From a virus: DNA of 20,970 nucleotides. The notes under the pieces were generated by a model. The model saw only the letters and a list, made by a program, of their open reading frames with translations. It was not told where the DNA came from and did not search any database. The stretch spans positions 1-20,970 of IMG/VR virus record IMGVR_UViG_3300047550_000690; one strand, 5' to 3'. Positions 15,162-20,311 of the stretch are shown here, piece by piece. Position 1 is the first letter of the stretch, and every line of letters begins with the position of its first letter. Position numbers and translations under genes: made by a program.

Positions 15162-15463
15162 TGAAAACAAGCAACAAGGGAGTGTTGAGCGAAACCATTG
15201 CTCAATCTCATTTTGCTAAAGATCCTAATCTATTAGTATTCATACCATTATGCGGTGTGGGTCCAGTAGATATCGTAACTTATAATATCAAAACAAAAGA
15301 ATATAATAACTATGATGTCAAGACAGAATCCTACAGACATTCAAGTAATAAATATGGAAACAAAAACAAAGATCGTATTAATAGAACTCCAAATAAAAGA
15401 CAAAAAAATTTAAATGTTAAAATAGTTTATGTCAATAAAGATGGTAAGATAACAATCAAATGA
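15161..15463 (+). CDS. PD-(D/E)XK-like small nuclease candidate
   Basis: This 100-residue protein shows the core order of the PD-(D/E)XK fold. An N-terminal helix contains SETIAQSHFAK (E11), then LLVFIPLCGVGPVDIVTYNI with the PVD motif at 36-38, then YNNYDVKTESY with DVK at 52-54. The C-terminal part is basic (KDRINRTPNKRQKN) and ends in a beta strand (KIVYVNKDGK). It resembles small single-domain PDDEXK proteins related to resolvases and host-type endonucleases. DNA cleavage is inferred from motifs. It is joined to both neighbours by overlapping start and stop codons, inside the lysis cassette, which is an unexpected place for a nuclease. Confidence 0.6.
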   Translation: MKTSNKGVLSETIAQSHFAKDPNLLVFIPLCGVGPVDIVTYNIKTKEYNNYDVKTESYRHSSNKYGNKNKDRINRTPNKRQKNLNVKIVYVNKDGKITIK

Positions 15464-15924
15464 AACTATCCAATAATTTTACATTAGAAGAATTAACTTA
15501 TTCTAAAACAGCAGAAGAAAAAAAGATAATTAATATTCCTAAAGTTGAGCATATTAAAAATTTACAATTATTATGCGATCATGTATTGCAGCCAATAAGA
15601 GATGCATTTCAAATGCCAATTAAAATTACTTCTGGTTATAGATCACCTGAGTTATGCCTGGCTGTTGGTTCAACTATTAAGTCTCAACATACCGAAGGTA
15701 AAGCAGCAGACTTTGAAATAGAAGGTATTCCAAATTTACAATTAGCTAATTGGATATATAAGACGTTAGAATTTGATCAATTAATACTTGAGTTCTGGAA
15801 CCCTACTGAAGATAATTCAGGATGGGTTCATTGCTCTTACAATGTTAATAATAATAGAAGAGAATATTTGAAAGCAATGCGAATAGATGGTAAGACTGTT
15901 TATTCAACAATGGAATTAGAATAA
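15460..15924 (+). CDS. Endolysin, peptidase M15 family
   Basis: This 154-residue peptidoglycan peptidase has the M15 metal site: SGYRSPELC (58-66), SQHTEGKAADFEI (75-87) with H77 and D84 as zinc ligands, and GWVHCSY (121-127) with H124 as the third ligand. This matches M15_3-type phage lysins that cut peptide stems of the cell wall. There is no signal peptide or membrane anchor, so it would need the holin encoded directly downstream to reach the wall. The ATG overlaps the previous stop (ATGA) and its own stop overlaps the holin ATG (TAATG). No cell-wall-binding domain is present; this is the whole of a compact single-domain lysin. Confidence 0.85.
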   Translation: MKLSNNFTLEELTYSKTAEEKKIINIPKVEHIKNLQLLCDHVLQPIRDAFQMPIKITSGYRSPELCLAVGSTIKSQHTEGKAADFEIEGIPNLQLANWIYKTLEFDQLILEFWNPTEDNSGWVHCSYNVNNNRREYLKAMRIDGKTVYSTMELE

Positions 15925-16346
15925 TGTTACCTGCTTTACAAATTATAGCTCCACTTGCTAAGATGCTTTTTTCAACTATTGACAAAGCAATTCCTGATAA
16001 GGATCAAGCTGAAAAATTAAAGTTTCTTTTAAATCAACAATTACTTAAATCATCAACAGAGGAATTAAAAGCGGCTGCATCTATTGTAGAAGCTGAAGCT
16101 AAATCTAATTGGTTTGTTTCATCCTGGAGACCCCTGCTAATGTATGTTCTTATTTTTATTCTTGTATGGAATTATATATTGGGACCCATAATAAAAATAA
16201 TTTTTGGATCTGTAATAACATTTGAACTTCCAGGAGATGTCTGGACATTACTGCAGATAGGTTTAGGTGGTTATGTAGTAGGCAGATCAGGAGAAAGTAT
16301 TGCAAGAACATTAGCTAATAAAACTGTAGTTAATAAAGATGAGTAA
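15924..16346 (+). CDS. Holin of the GTA-type 3TM family
   Basis: This 140-residue protein has an amphipathic N-terminus (MLPALQIIAPLAKMLFSTI), then a helical charged region to about 60 ending EAEAKSNWF. The hallmark SSWRPLLMYVLIFILVWNYI follows (66-85), then a second hydrophobic segment and a C-terminal VWTLLQIGLGGYVVGRSGES (106-125). The 'SWRP ... W ... P ... GxxxxGRSxE' pattern is that of the 3TM holins found in gene transfer agents and many alphaproteobacterial phages. It would form the inner-membrane pore that releases the M15 lysin encoded directly upstream. The neighbouring gene begins within its last codons. Confidence 0.8.
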   Translation: MLPALQIIAPLAKMLFSTIDKAIPDKDQAEKLKFLLNQQLLKSSTEELKAAASIVEAEAKSNWFVSSWRPLLMYVLIFILVWNYILGPIIKIIFGSVITFELPGDVWTLLQIGLGGYVVGRSGESIARTLANKTVVNKDE

Positions 16347-16452
16347 TCAAATACAAACAGCATTCGCAATGAAGTATAAAAAGAAAGCAATCAATAAAGA
16401 TTACAATGGCAAGAAAAAATCTAGAAAACAAACATATAAGAAAACCACCTAA
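16339..16452 (+). CDS. 37-aa highly basic microprotein
   Basis: It begins ATGAGTAA, overlapping the holin stop by eight bases. The sequence starts MSNQIQTAFAMKYKKKAINK and continues with Lys/Arg-rich residues to KKTT. No fold can be read, but nucleic-acid binding or virion packaging would fit the charge. It overlaps the next small gene by 47 bases in another frame, so one of the two may not be expressed. Confidence 0.45.
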   Translation: MSNQIQTAFAMKYKKKAINKDYNGKKKSRKQTYKKTT

Positions 16453-16531
16453 GAAAAGAAAAGGTAGGCATACCAAAAGAGTTAATAAGCATAAGACTTA
16501 TAAACCTTACGTGGGACAAGGTAGAGTATAA
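16406..16531 (+). CDS. 41-aa Arg/Lys-rich microprotein
   Basis: It starts MARKNLENKHIRKPPKKRKG, continues with RHTKRVNKHK and ends VGQGRV. About 40 percent of residues are Lys, Arg or His. The arrangement RKPPKKRKGRHTK with a closing YVGQGR looks conserved rather than random, which favours this frame over the overlapping one. It may bind nucleic acid. It starts inside the preceding gene without a clear ribosome site. A 63-base gap without a convincing gene follows. Confidence 0.5.
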   Translation: MARKNLENKHIRKPPKKRKGRHTKRVNKHKTYKPYVGQGRV

Positions 16532-16594
16532 TTATTATGTACTGTATATTTAAAACAATGTATGGTTGCCTGTTATTGAATAAATGTAAGTGTT

Positions 16595-16864
16595 ATGAGA
16601 AAAGAACATAAGAATCCAAAGGGTGGATTAACAGCCGCAGGTAGAGCTTATTTTAAAAGAACTGAAGGATCTAACCTTAAAGCTCCAGTTAAAGGTGGTT
16701 TAAACCCTCGTAGGATCTCTTTTGCCGCACGATTTGGCGGTATGAAGGGTGCCATGAAGGATAGCAAAAATAGACCCACTAGATTGGCTTTAGCGCTAAA
16801 AGCATGGGGGTTTAGAAATAAGGAATCTGCAAGAGCTTTTGCTGCAAGACATAAGAAATCGTGA
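16595..16864 (+). CDS. DUF6321-like basic phage protein
   Basis: This 89-residue protein has the pattern of DUF6321: NPKGGLTAAGRAYFKRTEGS (7-26) with NLKAPVKGG, then FAARFGGMKGAMKDSKNRPT and RLALALKAWGF, closing with Ala/Arg/His-rich helical residues (ARAFAARHKKS). Members are common in marine phages and have no known function. The high Lys/Arg content suggests contact with nucleic acid or the capsid interior. Its last bases (GTGA) hold the GTG start of the zinc-binding gene. Confidence 0.7.
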   Translation: MRKEHKNPKGGLTAAGRAYFKRTEGSNLKAPVKGGLNPRRISFAARFGGMKGAMKDSKNRPTRLALALKAWGFRNKESARAFAARHKKS

Positions 16865-17076
16865 GAAAAAAAAAGAACTCAATATTTCGTTGTGGTTTCT
16901 GCTTTATTTGCAACAAAGAATTGTTGTCAAATATGGGTGGTTGGGTTATTAATGCAGAAGGTTTGCGATTTTGTCATGCAGGAGATGGTGATTGCTTTGA
17001 TAGATACCACCAGGATAACCTAAGACGAAGAGCTGCCGAACAAAGAAAAGAAGAAAGATATTATGCCACTAAATGA
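16861..17076 (+). CDS. Small zinc-binding Cys-rich protein (GTG start)
   Basis: This 71-residue protein starts with GTG overlapping the previous TGA. It has CGFCFICNKE (C11, C14, C17), then FCHAGDGDCFDRYH (C38, H39, C45 and H50), followed by a basic helix (NLRRRAAEQRKEERYYATK). The Cys/His spacing suggests a zinc-ribbon or treble-clef-like knuckle with a nucleic-acid-binding tail. The upstream frame remains open only for a short distance and the GTG gives the conserved-looking overlap, so I keep it as start. Function unknown; late transcription or packaging accessory is possible. Confidence 0.6.
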   Translation: MRKKKNSIFRCGFCFICNKELLSNMGGWVINAEGLRFCHAGDGDCFDRYHQDNLRRRAAEQRKEERYYATK

Positions 17077-17203
17077 AAAAGGTAAAAAGATTATGGCTGC
17101 CATGAAAAAACAATATGGAGCTAAAGCTAAAGAAGTTTTTTATGCATCAGAAAATAAAGGAACTATCACTGGTGTTAAGAAAAAGAAAAAGACTATACTA
17201 TAA
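17063..17203 (+). CDS. 46-aa basic phage protein ending KKKKKTIL
   Basis: It starts MPLNEKGKKIMAAMKKQYGA, then KEVFYASENKGTITGV, closing in a polylysine tail and TIL. The pattern 'LNEKGKKI ... MKKQYG ... VFYASENKGTI' is one I recognise as a recurrent small protein of marine and enteric phages without known function. It overlaps the zinc-binding gene by 14 bases and its stop shares a base with the next ATG (TAATG). It shares its C-terminal KKKKTIL with that neighbour. Confidence 0.6.
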   Translation: MPLNEKGKKIMAAMKKQYGAKAKEVFYASENKGTITGVKKKKKTIL

Positions 17204-17346
17204 TGGAAAACAAAGGTTTATATTATAACATAAATAAACGCAGGAAAGCAGGAATATCTAGATCAAAAAAAGATTCAACGATATCTCCTGAAGCATATAG
17301 AAATATGAAAGCTGGTTTTCCTAAAAAGAAAAAAACTATTTTATAG
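17203..17346 (+). CDS. 47-aa basic phage protein ending KKKKTIL
   Basis: It starts MENKGLYYNINKRRKAGISR, then STISPEAYRNMKAGFP and a polylysine end. The 'GLYxNIxxxR' opening is typical of a small phage family usually found next to late genes. It is the last plus-strand gene; its stop (17344-17346) overlaps by six bases the end of the convergent DnaA-like gene. Function unknown; a basic virion-internal or nucleic-acid-binding protein is plausible. Confidence 0.6.
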   Translation: MENKGLYYNINKRRKAGISRSKKDSTISPEAYRNMKAGFPKKKKTIL

Positions 17347-17865
17347 TTCTTTATTTAGTTCCTCGTAAATATTCCAGATTTCATTCTGCGGTTTCCAATA
17401 ACCTATCTTTAAATTCTTTTGGTTATGGTGATACATAATCGTTGTATGATTTCTCTTGCCAAGAACGTTACCAACGATTGTATAGTTCATGCTAGCTCTC
17501 TCAAGCATAATATTAATTGCAATAGTTCTTGCATATACAAACTTCTGTAATCTACTTGGAGATTTAATCTCGTCAATAGAGACATCAAATCTTTTACATA
17601 TCTTCTCCAGGATATGATTAACCTCAGGAAATATACTAATTATATTAGCTTTCTTTGTTGGTTCTTTGATTGAATATAATTTCTTTTTAGAAATAACAGA
17701 ATAATATTTTGCTTTATATTTATTAACTTCAGTATTTAAAAAATCCCAAACAAGTCTGGACCCAGTAATAAAACCTTCTCTATATTCTTTATTGTTAATT
17801 GTTTTGGTTCTTCCTTTAATAGAGGTTTTTAATCTTATAATGGCTGCTTTAGTAAATTCACTCAT
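17341..17865 (-). CDS. DnaA domain IV (DnaA-box-binding) protein without AAA+ module
   Basis: This 174-residue protein has an N-terminal basic, helical region of about 80 residues with no counterpart I know (MSEFTKAAIIRLKTSIKGRT). Residues 84-150 follow DnaA domain IV: ICKRFDVSIDEIKSPSR, then YARTIAINIMLERASMNYTI and the DnaA signature KRNHTTIMYHHNQ (137-149; GGRDHTTVLHA in host DnaA). The AAA+ ATPase domain III is absent. Such a protein could bind DnaA boxes without forming the initiator filament, acting as a phage origin binder, a transcription regulator, or a competitor of host DnaA (inference). I chose ATG 17865, behind GGAGATATTA and overlapping the upstream microprotein's stop. It is the last gene of the minus-strand operon. 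Confidence 0.85.
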   Translation of the reverse strand: MSEFTKAAIIRLKTSIKGRTKTINNKEYREGFITGSRLVWDFLNTEVNKYKAKYYSVISKKKLYSIKEPTKKANIISIFPEVNHILEKICKRFDVSIDEIKSPSRLQKFVYARTIAINIMLERASMNYTIVGNVLGKRNHTTIMYHHNQKNLKIGYWKPQNEIWNIYEELNKEL

Positions 17866-17974
17866 TAATATCTCCTTGATCAAATTGAAATAAAAAATTA
17901 GCAACATCATAAACTAATGATGCTGCTGCTATTAGTATAAGAATCTGCATTAATGTTATTATATATGTAAGCAT
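17858..17974 (-). CDS. 38-aa single-pass membrane microprotein
   Basis: It starts MLTYIITLMQILILIAAASL, followed by VYDVANFLFQF and an acidic end (DQGDINE). One transmembrane helix with a short tail. Its stop overlaps the DnaA-like gene start by eight bases (ATGAGTGA), so the two are translationally coupled. A ribosome site (AGGAGATAAT) overlaps the end of the gene before. Function unknown. Confidence 0.5.
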   Translation of the reverse strand: MLTYIITLMQILILIAAASLVYDVANFLFQFDQGDINE

Positions 17975-17975
17975 A

Positions 17976-18062
17976 TTATCTCCTGTTGTTAAAATATATT
18001 AGTATTAAAATTGAAATTAAGATTAGTTCGTACCAAAATAAATCTTGTAATGTTTCAATCAT
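17976..18062 (-). CDS. 28-aa single-pass membrane microprotein
   Basis: A very short frame of 28 residues, starting MIETLQDLFWYELILISILI and ending IYFNNRR: an amphipathic start, a hydrophobic helix and a positive end, as in small inner-membrane proteins. It overlaps the zinc-ribbon gene by eight bases, and its last codons (AACAGGAGATAA) form the ribosome site for the next microprotein. This tight packing supports it as real; function unknown. Confidence 0.45.
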   Translation of the reverse strand: MIETLQDLFWYELILISILILIYFNNRR

Positions 18063-18255
18063 TTATTCCTACCCATTCATTATCACACTTAACGCATCTA
18101 AAAGTTGGGTTTGGATCTGCTTGGATATCCTGTGTTGTAATGTTTGGAGTATACCATTCCTGAGTAAGCTCGCTTTGTAAATAAGCAAGATTTCTTTGGA
18201 ATGCTAAATATTGTACTCTAGAACTATTACAATCTGGACATCTAATTATTTTCAT
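18055..18255 (-). CDS. Small zinc-ribbon protein
   Basis: This 66-residue protein has two CxxC knuckles, CPDC (6-9) and CVKC (54-57), at the two ends of a helical insert, ending DNEWVGIND. The opening MKIIRCPDCNSSRVQYLAFQ is like the first knuckle of transcription-factor-type zinc ribbons. It may bind DNA or protein partners. The ATG overlaps the previous stop (ATGA). No catalytic residues are seen. Confidence 0.65.
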   Translation of the reverse strand: MKIIRCPDCNSSRVQYLAFQRNLAYLQSELTQEWYTPNITTQDIQADPNPTFRCVKCDNEWVGIND

Positions 18256-18416
18256 TGAGTTACTTCTTTCTGTTTTAATTGATCATCATCAGCTTTAAAT
18301 AACATCTCAACATATTGAGTGTAATAAAAGTCTGATAACTTTGGATCTTTTTCATCTAATGATTTTTGTAAGAATGATTGAGCAAGTATGTATTTGTCTT
18401 TAATAAGTTTATTCAT
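18252..18416 (-). CDS. Hypothetical 54-aa helical protein
   Basis: It starts MNKLIKDKYILAQSFLQKSL and ends KADDDQLKQKEVTQ, all helical, with the central motif KLSDFYYTQYVEMLF. It is tied by ATGA overlaps to genes on both sides. I recognise no family. Charge pattern and lack of Cys or membrane segment suggest a small cytosolic adaptor or inhibitor, but there is no direct evidence. Confidence 0.55.
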   Translation of the reverse strand: MNKLIKDKYILAQSFLQKSLDEKDPKLSDFYYTQYVEMLFKADDDQLKQKEVTQ

Positions 18417-18622
18417 AGTGATGCTACCTCCATTTCATATTGATCTTCATTAATCTTTAAATCTAAAAGATTTCTTCTATCTAATTCTTGTTTAATTGCT
18501 TTAAGATTAAGAAGAGCTGTTAAAGTTCTAACAGGCATGCTGTTATAATAATCATATTTATTTAATAGAATTTCATCTGATGATCTTCTGATTAAATCTA
18601 ATTGAGTTTTACTAATGATCAT
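18413..18622 (-). CDS. Hypothetical 69-aa helical protein
   Basis: It starts MIISKTQLDLIRRSSDEILL and contains the helical stretch VRTLTALLNLKAIKQELDRR, ending in an acidic tail (EDQYEMEVASL). Overlaps of four bases (ATGA) join it to the genes before and after. The Leu/Arg-rich helix could form a dimer. No recognised family. Confidence 0.55.
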   Translation of the reverse strand: MIISKTQLDLIRRSSDEILLNKYDYYNSMPVRTLTALLNLKAIKQELDRRNLLDLKINEDQYEMEVASL

Positions 18623-18780
18623 ATTTTTTTATCCTTGTTATTAACTTTGTTTAGTTCTTCTTGACTTGCTTCTTTAACTAAAACCATTTTACCATTGTCA
18701 TCAATTTTATATTCTTTAATTGAAGTAACTGGATCTGGTTCATTGTTAAAGACAACATCTCTCATTACTACTTTGATCAT
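18619..18780 (-). CDS. Hypothetical 53-aa protein
   Basis: The start ATG 18780 lies six bases or so behind the strong site AGGAGG and overlaps the stop of the 124-aa gene (ATGA); an in-frame ATG further upstream lacks this. The sequence opens MIKVVMRDVVFNNEPDPVTS, continues IKEYKIDDNGKMVLVKEASQ and ends in Lys/Asp/Asn residues. It looks like a small beta-hairpin domain with a helical end. Function unknown. Confidence 0.6.
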   Translation of the reverse strand: MIKVVMRDVVFNNEPDPVTSIKEYKIDDNGKMVLVKEASQEELNKVNNKDKKI

Positions 18781-19151
18781 GCTGCCTCCTGTTCTTTGTA
18801 AAAAAGTTTCCATCCAATGTCTTGGCAAAGATATACATTGCCATCAATAGAGACTATATCTCCAACACTCATTGAAGTGTGATAGCATCCTACTTCGTCT
18901 CTCTTCATTGCTTCTTGGAACTCAGCTCCTGTACCCATTTTATCTTTACCTATAAAACAAACTTTATTTGTTTTGTTTGAATAAGATAAAGGATTTGTTT
19001 CATTATTGTTGAAGGTTCTAAAAACAGTTTCCTGATCTTGATCGTCATTGATCACACCTTCAAAAACTTTAACGTGTGTTTTTTTAAAATTGCCTGTGTA
19101 CTTGGCATAAGGGTTAAAGTCTTTTTGATAATATACAATTATGTTTTTCAT
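18777..19151 (-). CDS. Hypothetical 124-aa protein with YodL-like C-terminal motif
   Basis: It starts MKNIIVYYQKDFNPYAKYTG behind AGGAGGCAGCATAA. The N-terminal half is mixed alpha/beta. The C-terminal part reads EVGCYHTSMSVGDIVSIDGN, then VYLCQDIGWKLF, which resembles the 'SMSVGDVI ... YYxxxxGF' core of YodL-like or antirestriction-associated domains of mobile elements. The similarity is short, so I use it only as a lead. Seven small genes follow in the same direction before the DnaA-like gene. Confidence 0.6.
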   Translation of the reverse strand: MKNIIVYYQKDFNPYAKYTGNFKKTHVKVFEGVINDDQDQETVFRTFNNNETNPLSYSNKTNKVCFIGKDKMGTGAEFQEAMKRDEVGCYHTSMSVGDIVSIDGNVYLCQDIGWKLFYKEQEAA

Positions 19152-19180
19152 TTATGCTGCCTCCTGTTGGTTGGTTTAAT

Positions 19181-19375
19181 TTAGTCAAAGAAGTTTCCTT
19201 TTACCCAAGTGAATGTATCGTTTTTATCTATGATATCACTATTGTTATCACCGAACCAAGCTCCTTGAGGTAAATCAAAATAATTGTTAGCTTGTTCCAT
19301 TGCGCATAATCCGCCTTCAATATCTTGAGCTTTAAAAATGTTTCCATCAAAGATGAAGGTGTATGTTTTTGTCAT
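19181..19375 (-). CDS. Hypothetical 64-aa protein
   Basis: I start at ATG 19375, behind GAAAGGAAACCAA, the same leader as the next gene upstream; a longer in-frame start overlaps that gene and lacks a ribosome site. The protein opens MTKTYTFIFDGNIFKAQDIE and continues YFDLPQGAWFGDNNSDIIDK, ending FTWVKGNFFD. It is small, acidic and aromatic, probably a compact alpha/beta domain. No recognised family. Confidence 0.6.
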   Translation of the reverse strand: MTKTYTFIFDGNIFKAQDIEGGLCAMEQANNYFDLPQGAWFGDNNSDIIDKNDTFTWVKGNFFD

Positions 19376-19386
19376 TTGGTTTCCTT

Positions 19387-19587
19387 TCATTGGTTGATTA
19401 TATTTATCCAAGCTACTTTATAATTTTCTGTTATTGTTTTTCCGAGTTCAATTTGATTCATATATCTGAGGTCTGTTGAAACTGATCTTTCACCAATTTT
19501 TGCATCTGAAATATCAATTTCAAAATTGATATCATCTGGTAAATCTTTAATTAACTTTCTGAGATCTTTGATTTTTATTTTTACCAT
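19387..19587 (-). CDS. Hypothetical 66-aa protein
   Basis: The start is ATG 19587, behind GAAAGGAAACCAG, giving 66 residues; an upstream in-frame ATG at 19644 would lie within the repeat-rich control region. It begins MVKIKIKDLRKLIKDLPDDI, followed by NFEIDISDAKIGERSVSTDL and a beta-like end (YKVAWINIINQ). The 'LRKLIKDLPDDxxVxI' type opening occurs in many small phage proteins. It is the first gene after the intergenic region, so it would be the first product of a promoter there. Confidence 0.6.
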   Translation of the reverse strand: MVKIKIKDLRKLIKDLPDDINFEIDISDAKIGERSVSTDLRYMNQIELGKTITENYKVAWINIINQ

Positions 19588-19691
19588 CTGGTTTCCTTTC
19601 TGTGATTTGTTTGGCATATCTAATATATGACAGTGTCTAGCCAAAATGTCTAGATATCTACAGAAAGAAATAATGTAGATAAATCAATAAC
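19588..19691 (-). promoter_or_regulatory. Repeat-rich intergenic control region
   Basis: This 104-bp region is the longest noncoding stretch in the minus operon. On the plus strand it holds a direct repeat TGTCTAG (19634-19640 and 19647-19653), the palindrome TAGATATCTA (19651-19660), and an 8-bp inverted repeat TATCTACA/TGTAGATA (19655-19662, 19674-19681). Read on the minus strand, TAGACA (19652-19647) lies 17-19 bases before TATATT-like -10 sequences (19629-19622), a possible promoter. TTATCTACA (19682-19674 on minus) differs from a DnaA box by one base. Operator function is inferred. Confidence 0.45.
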
Positions 19692-19859
19692 TTATTCTGA
19701 ATCTTTTAGTTTAATTAAAGTTCTTACAACTTTTATCTTATCAACTTTGTAAATTGATTTGTTTGTTGGAGATGAATTTTTGGCATCTTCCAAAGTTTCA
19801 AATTCTTCTTCAATGCGAAACGTACATTCGCCATAAATAATTTTTTTATAATTATCCAT
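19692..19859 (-). CDS. Hypothetical 55-aa protein
   Basis: It begins at an ATG overlapping the MazG-like gene's stop by eight bases. The sequence opens MDNYKKIIYGECTFRIEEEF, then ETLEDAKNSSPTNKSIYKVD and ends KLKDSE: a small alpha/beta domain (strand, helix, strand by eye). It is the last gene before the intergenic control region. Short repeats in that region follow its stop. No family recognised. Confidence 0.6.
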   Translation of the reverse strand: MDNYKKIIYGECTFRIEEEFETLEDAKNSSPTNKSIYKVDKIKVVRTLIKLKDSE

Positions 19860-20145
19860 TGTCTTTCATAAGAGCATGAAGTTTTTGTTTTAACTTCCTA
19901 TATCTCTCAATGGCAATTTCTAAATAATTAATTAAATCTATTGCCTCTTCTTGAGCTTCCAATAACCATTGATCTACATCTTTTGGATTGTCGTGCATTG
20001 TAACTCCAAATTTACTCATGCCGCTAATTGATCTATGAACTATTTTATTAATTACTTTTTGAGTAATTGGATCTCTGGTAATGTCTGATAAATTTACTTT
20101 ATCAGTGTCATGCTCTTGCATTTGCCTATCTTGATTGTAATCCAT
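19852..20145 (-). CDS. MazG-like helical protein (possible nucleotide pyrophosphohydrolase)
   Basis: This 97-residue protein has the elements RSISGMSKFGVTMHDN (38-53) and DVDQWLLEAQEEAIDLINYL (57-76), i.e. a 'KxGxT ... EAxEExxDxxxYL' arrangement as in phage MazG-like and related all-alpha NTP pyrophosphohydrolases, where the Glu and Asp residues bind magnesium. Acting on (d)NTPs or alarmones would fit an infection-time role; activity is inferred. ATG 20145 follows AAAGGATAGAGG and overlaps the LexA-like gene by 52 bases; an alternative start at 20121 has a poorer site. Confidence 0.65.
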   Translation of the reverse strand: MDYNQDRQMQEHDTDKVNLSDITRDPITQKVINKIVHRSISGMSKFGVTMHDNPKDVDQWLLEAQEEAIDLINYLEIAIERYRKLKQKLHALMKDNG

Positions 20146-20309
20146 CCTCTATCCTTTAGTTGGTGAACATAATTATATACAGAATTTTTAGATTTAAGGT
20201 TCACCCCTCGCATGATTAGTTCATACGAGGGAGCTTCCTTATTCTTCTGAATATAGCTCTTCACAAAATCAAAAATCTTTTTTTGTTTTTTGGTTAAGCT
20301 ATATTTCAT
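20094..20309 (-). CDS. LexA-type winged-helix DNA-binding protein (no protease domain)
   Basis: This 71-residue protein covers just the LexA N-terminal domain: LTKKQKKIFDFVKSYIQKNK (5-24), then EAPSYELIMRGVNLKSKNSV (25-44) as the recognition region, and YNYVHQLKDRGWITIK as helix plus wing. The C-terminal Ser/Lys autoprotease of LexA is missing, so it would be a constitutive regulator, perhaps of the phage early operon or of host SOS boxes (inference). The start has AGGAGATAGAA in front and begins two bases after the upstream gene's stop. Confidence 0.8.
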   Translation of the reverse strand: MKYSLTKKQKKIFDFVKSYIQKNKEAPSYELIMRGVNLKSKNSVYNYVHQLKDRGWITIKIGKCKSMTLIK

Positions 20310-20311
20310 TT

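Noticed and set aside
14837-15211. Minus-strand 124-codon frame
   Set aside because: Opposes the signal-peptide and coiled-coil genes, lacks a ribosome site, and lies in a region where all convincing genes are on the plus strand.
16537-16611. 24-codon Cys-rich frame starting MYCIFKTMYGCLLLNKCKCY
   Set aside because: Fills the 63-base gap and overlaps the DUF6321-like start, but there is no ribosome site and the length is too short for confidence. Recorded because five cysteines in 24 residues is striking.
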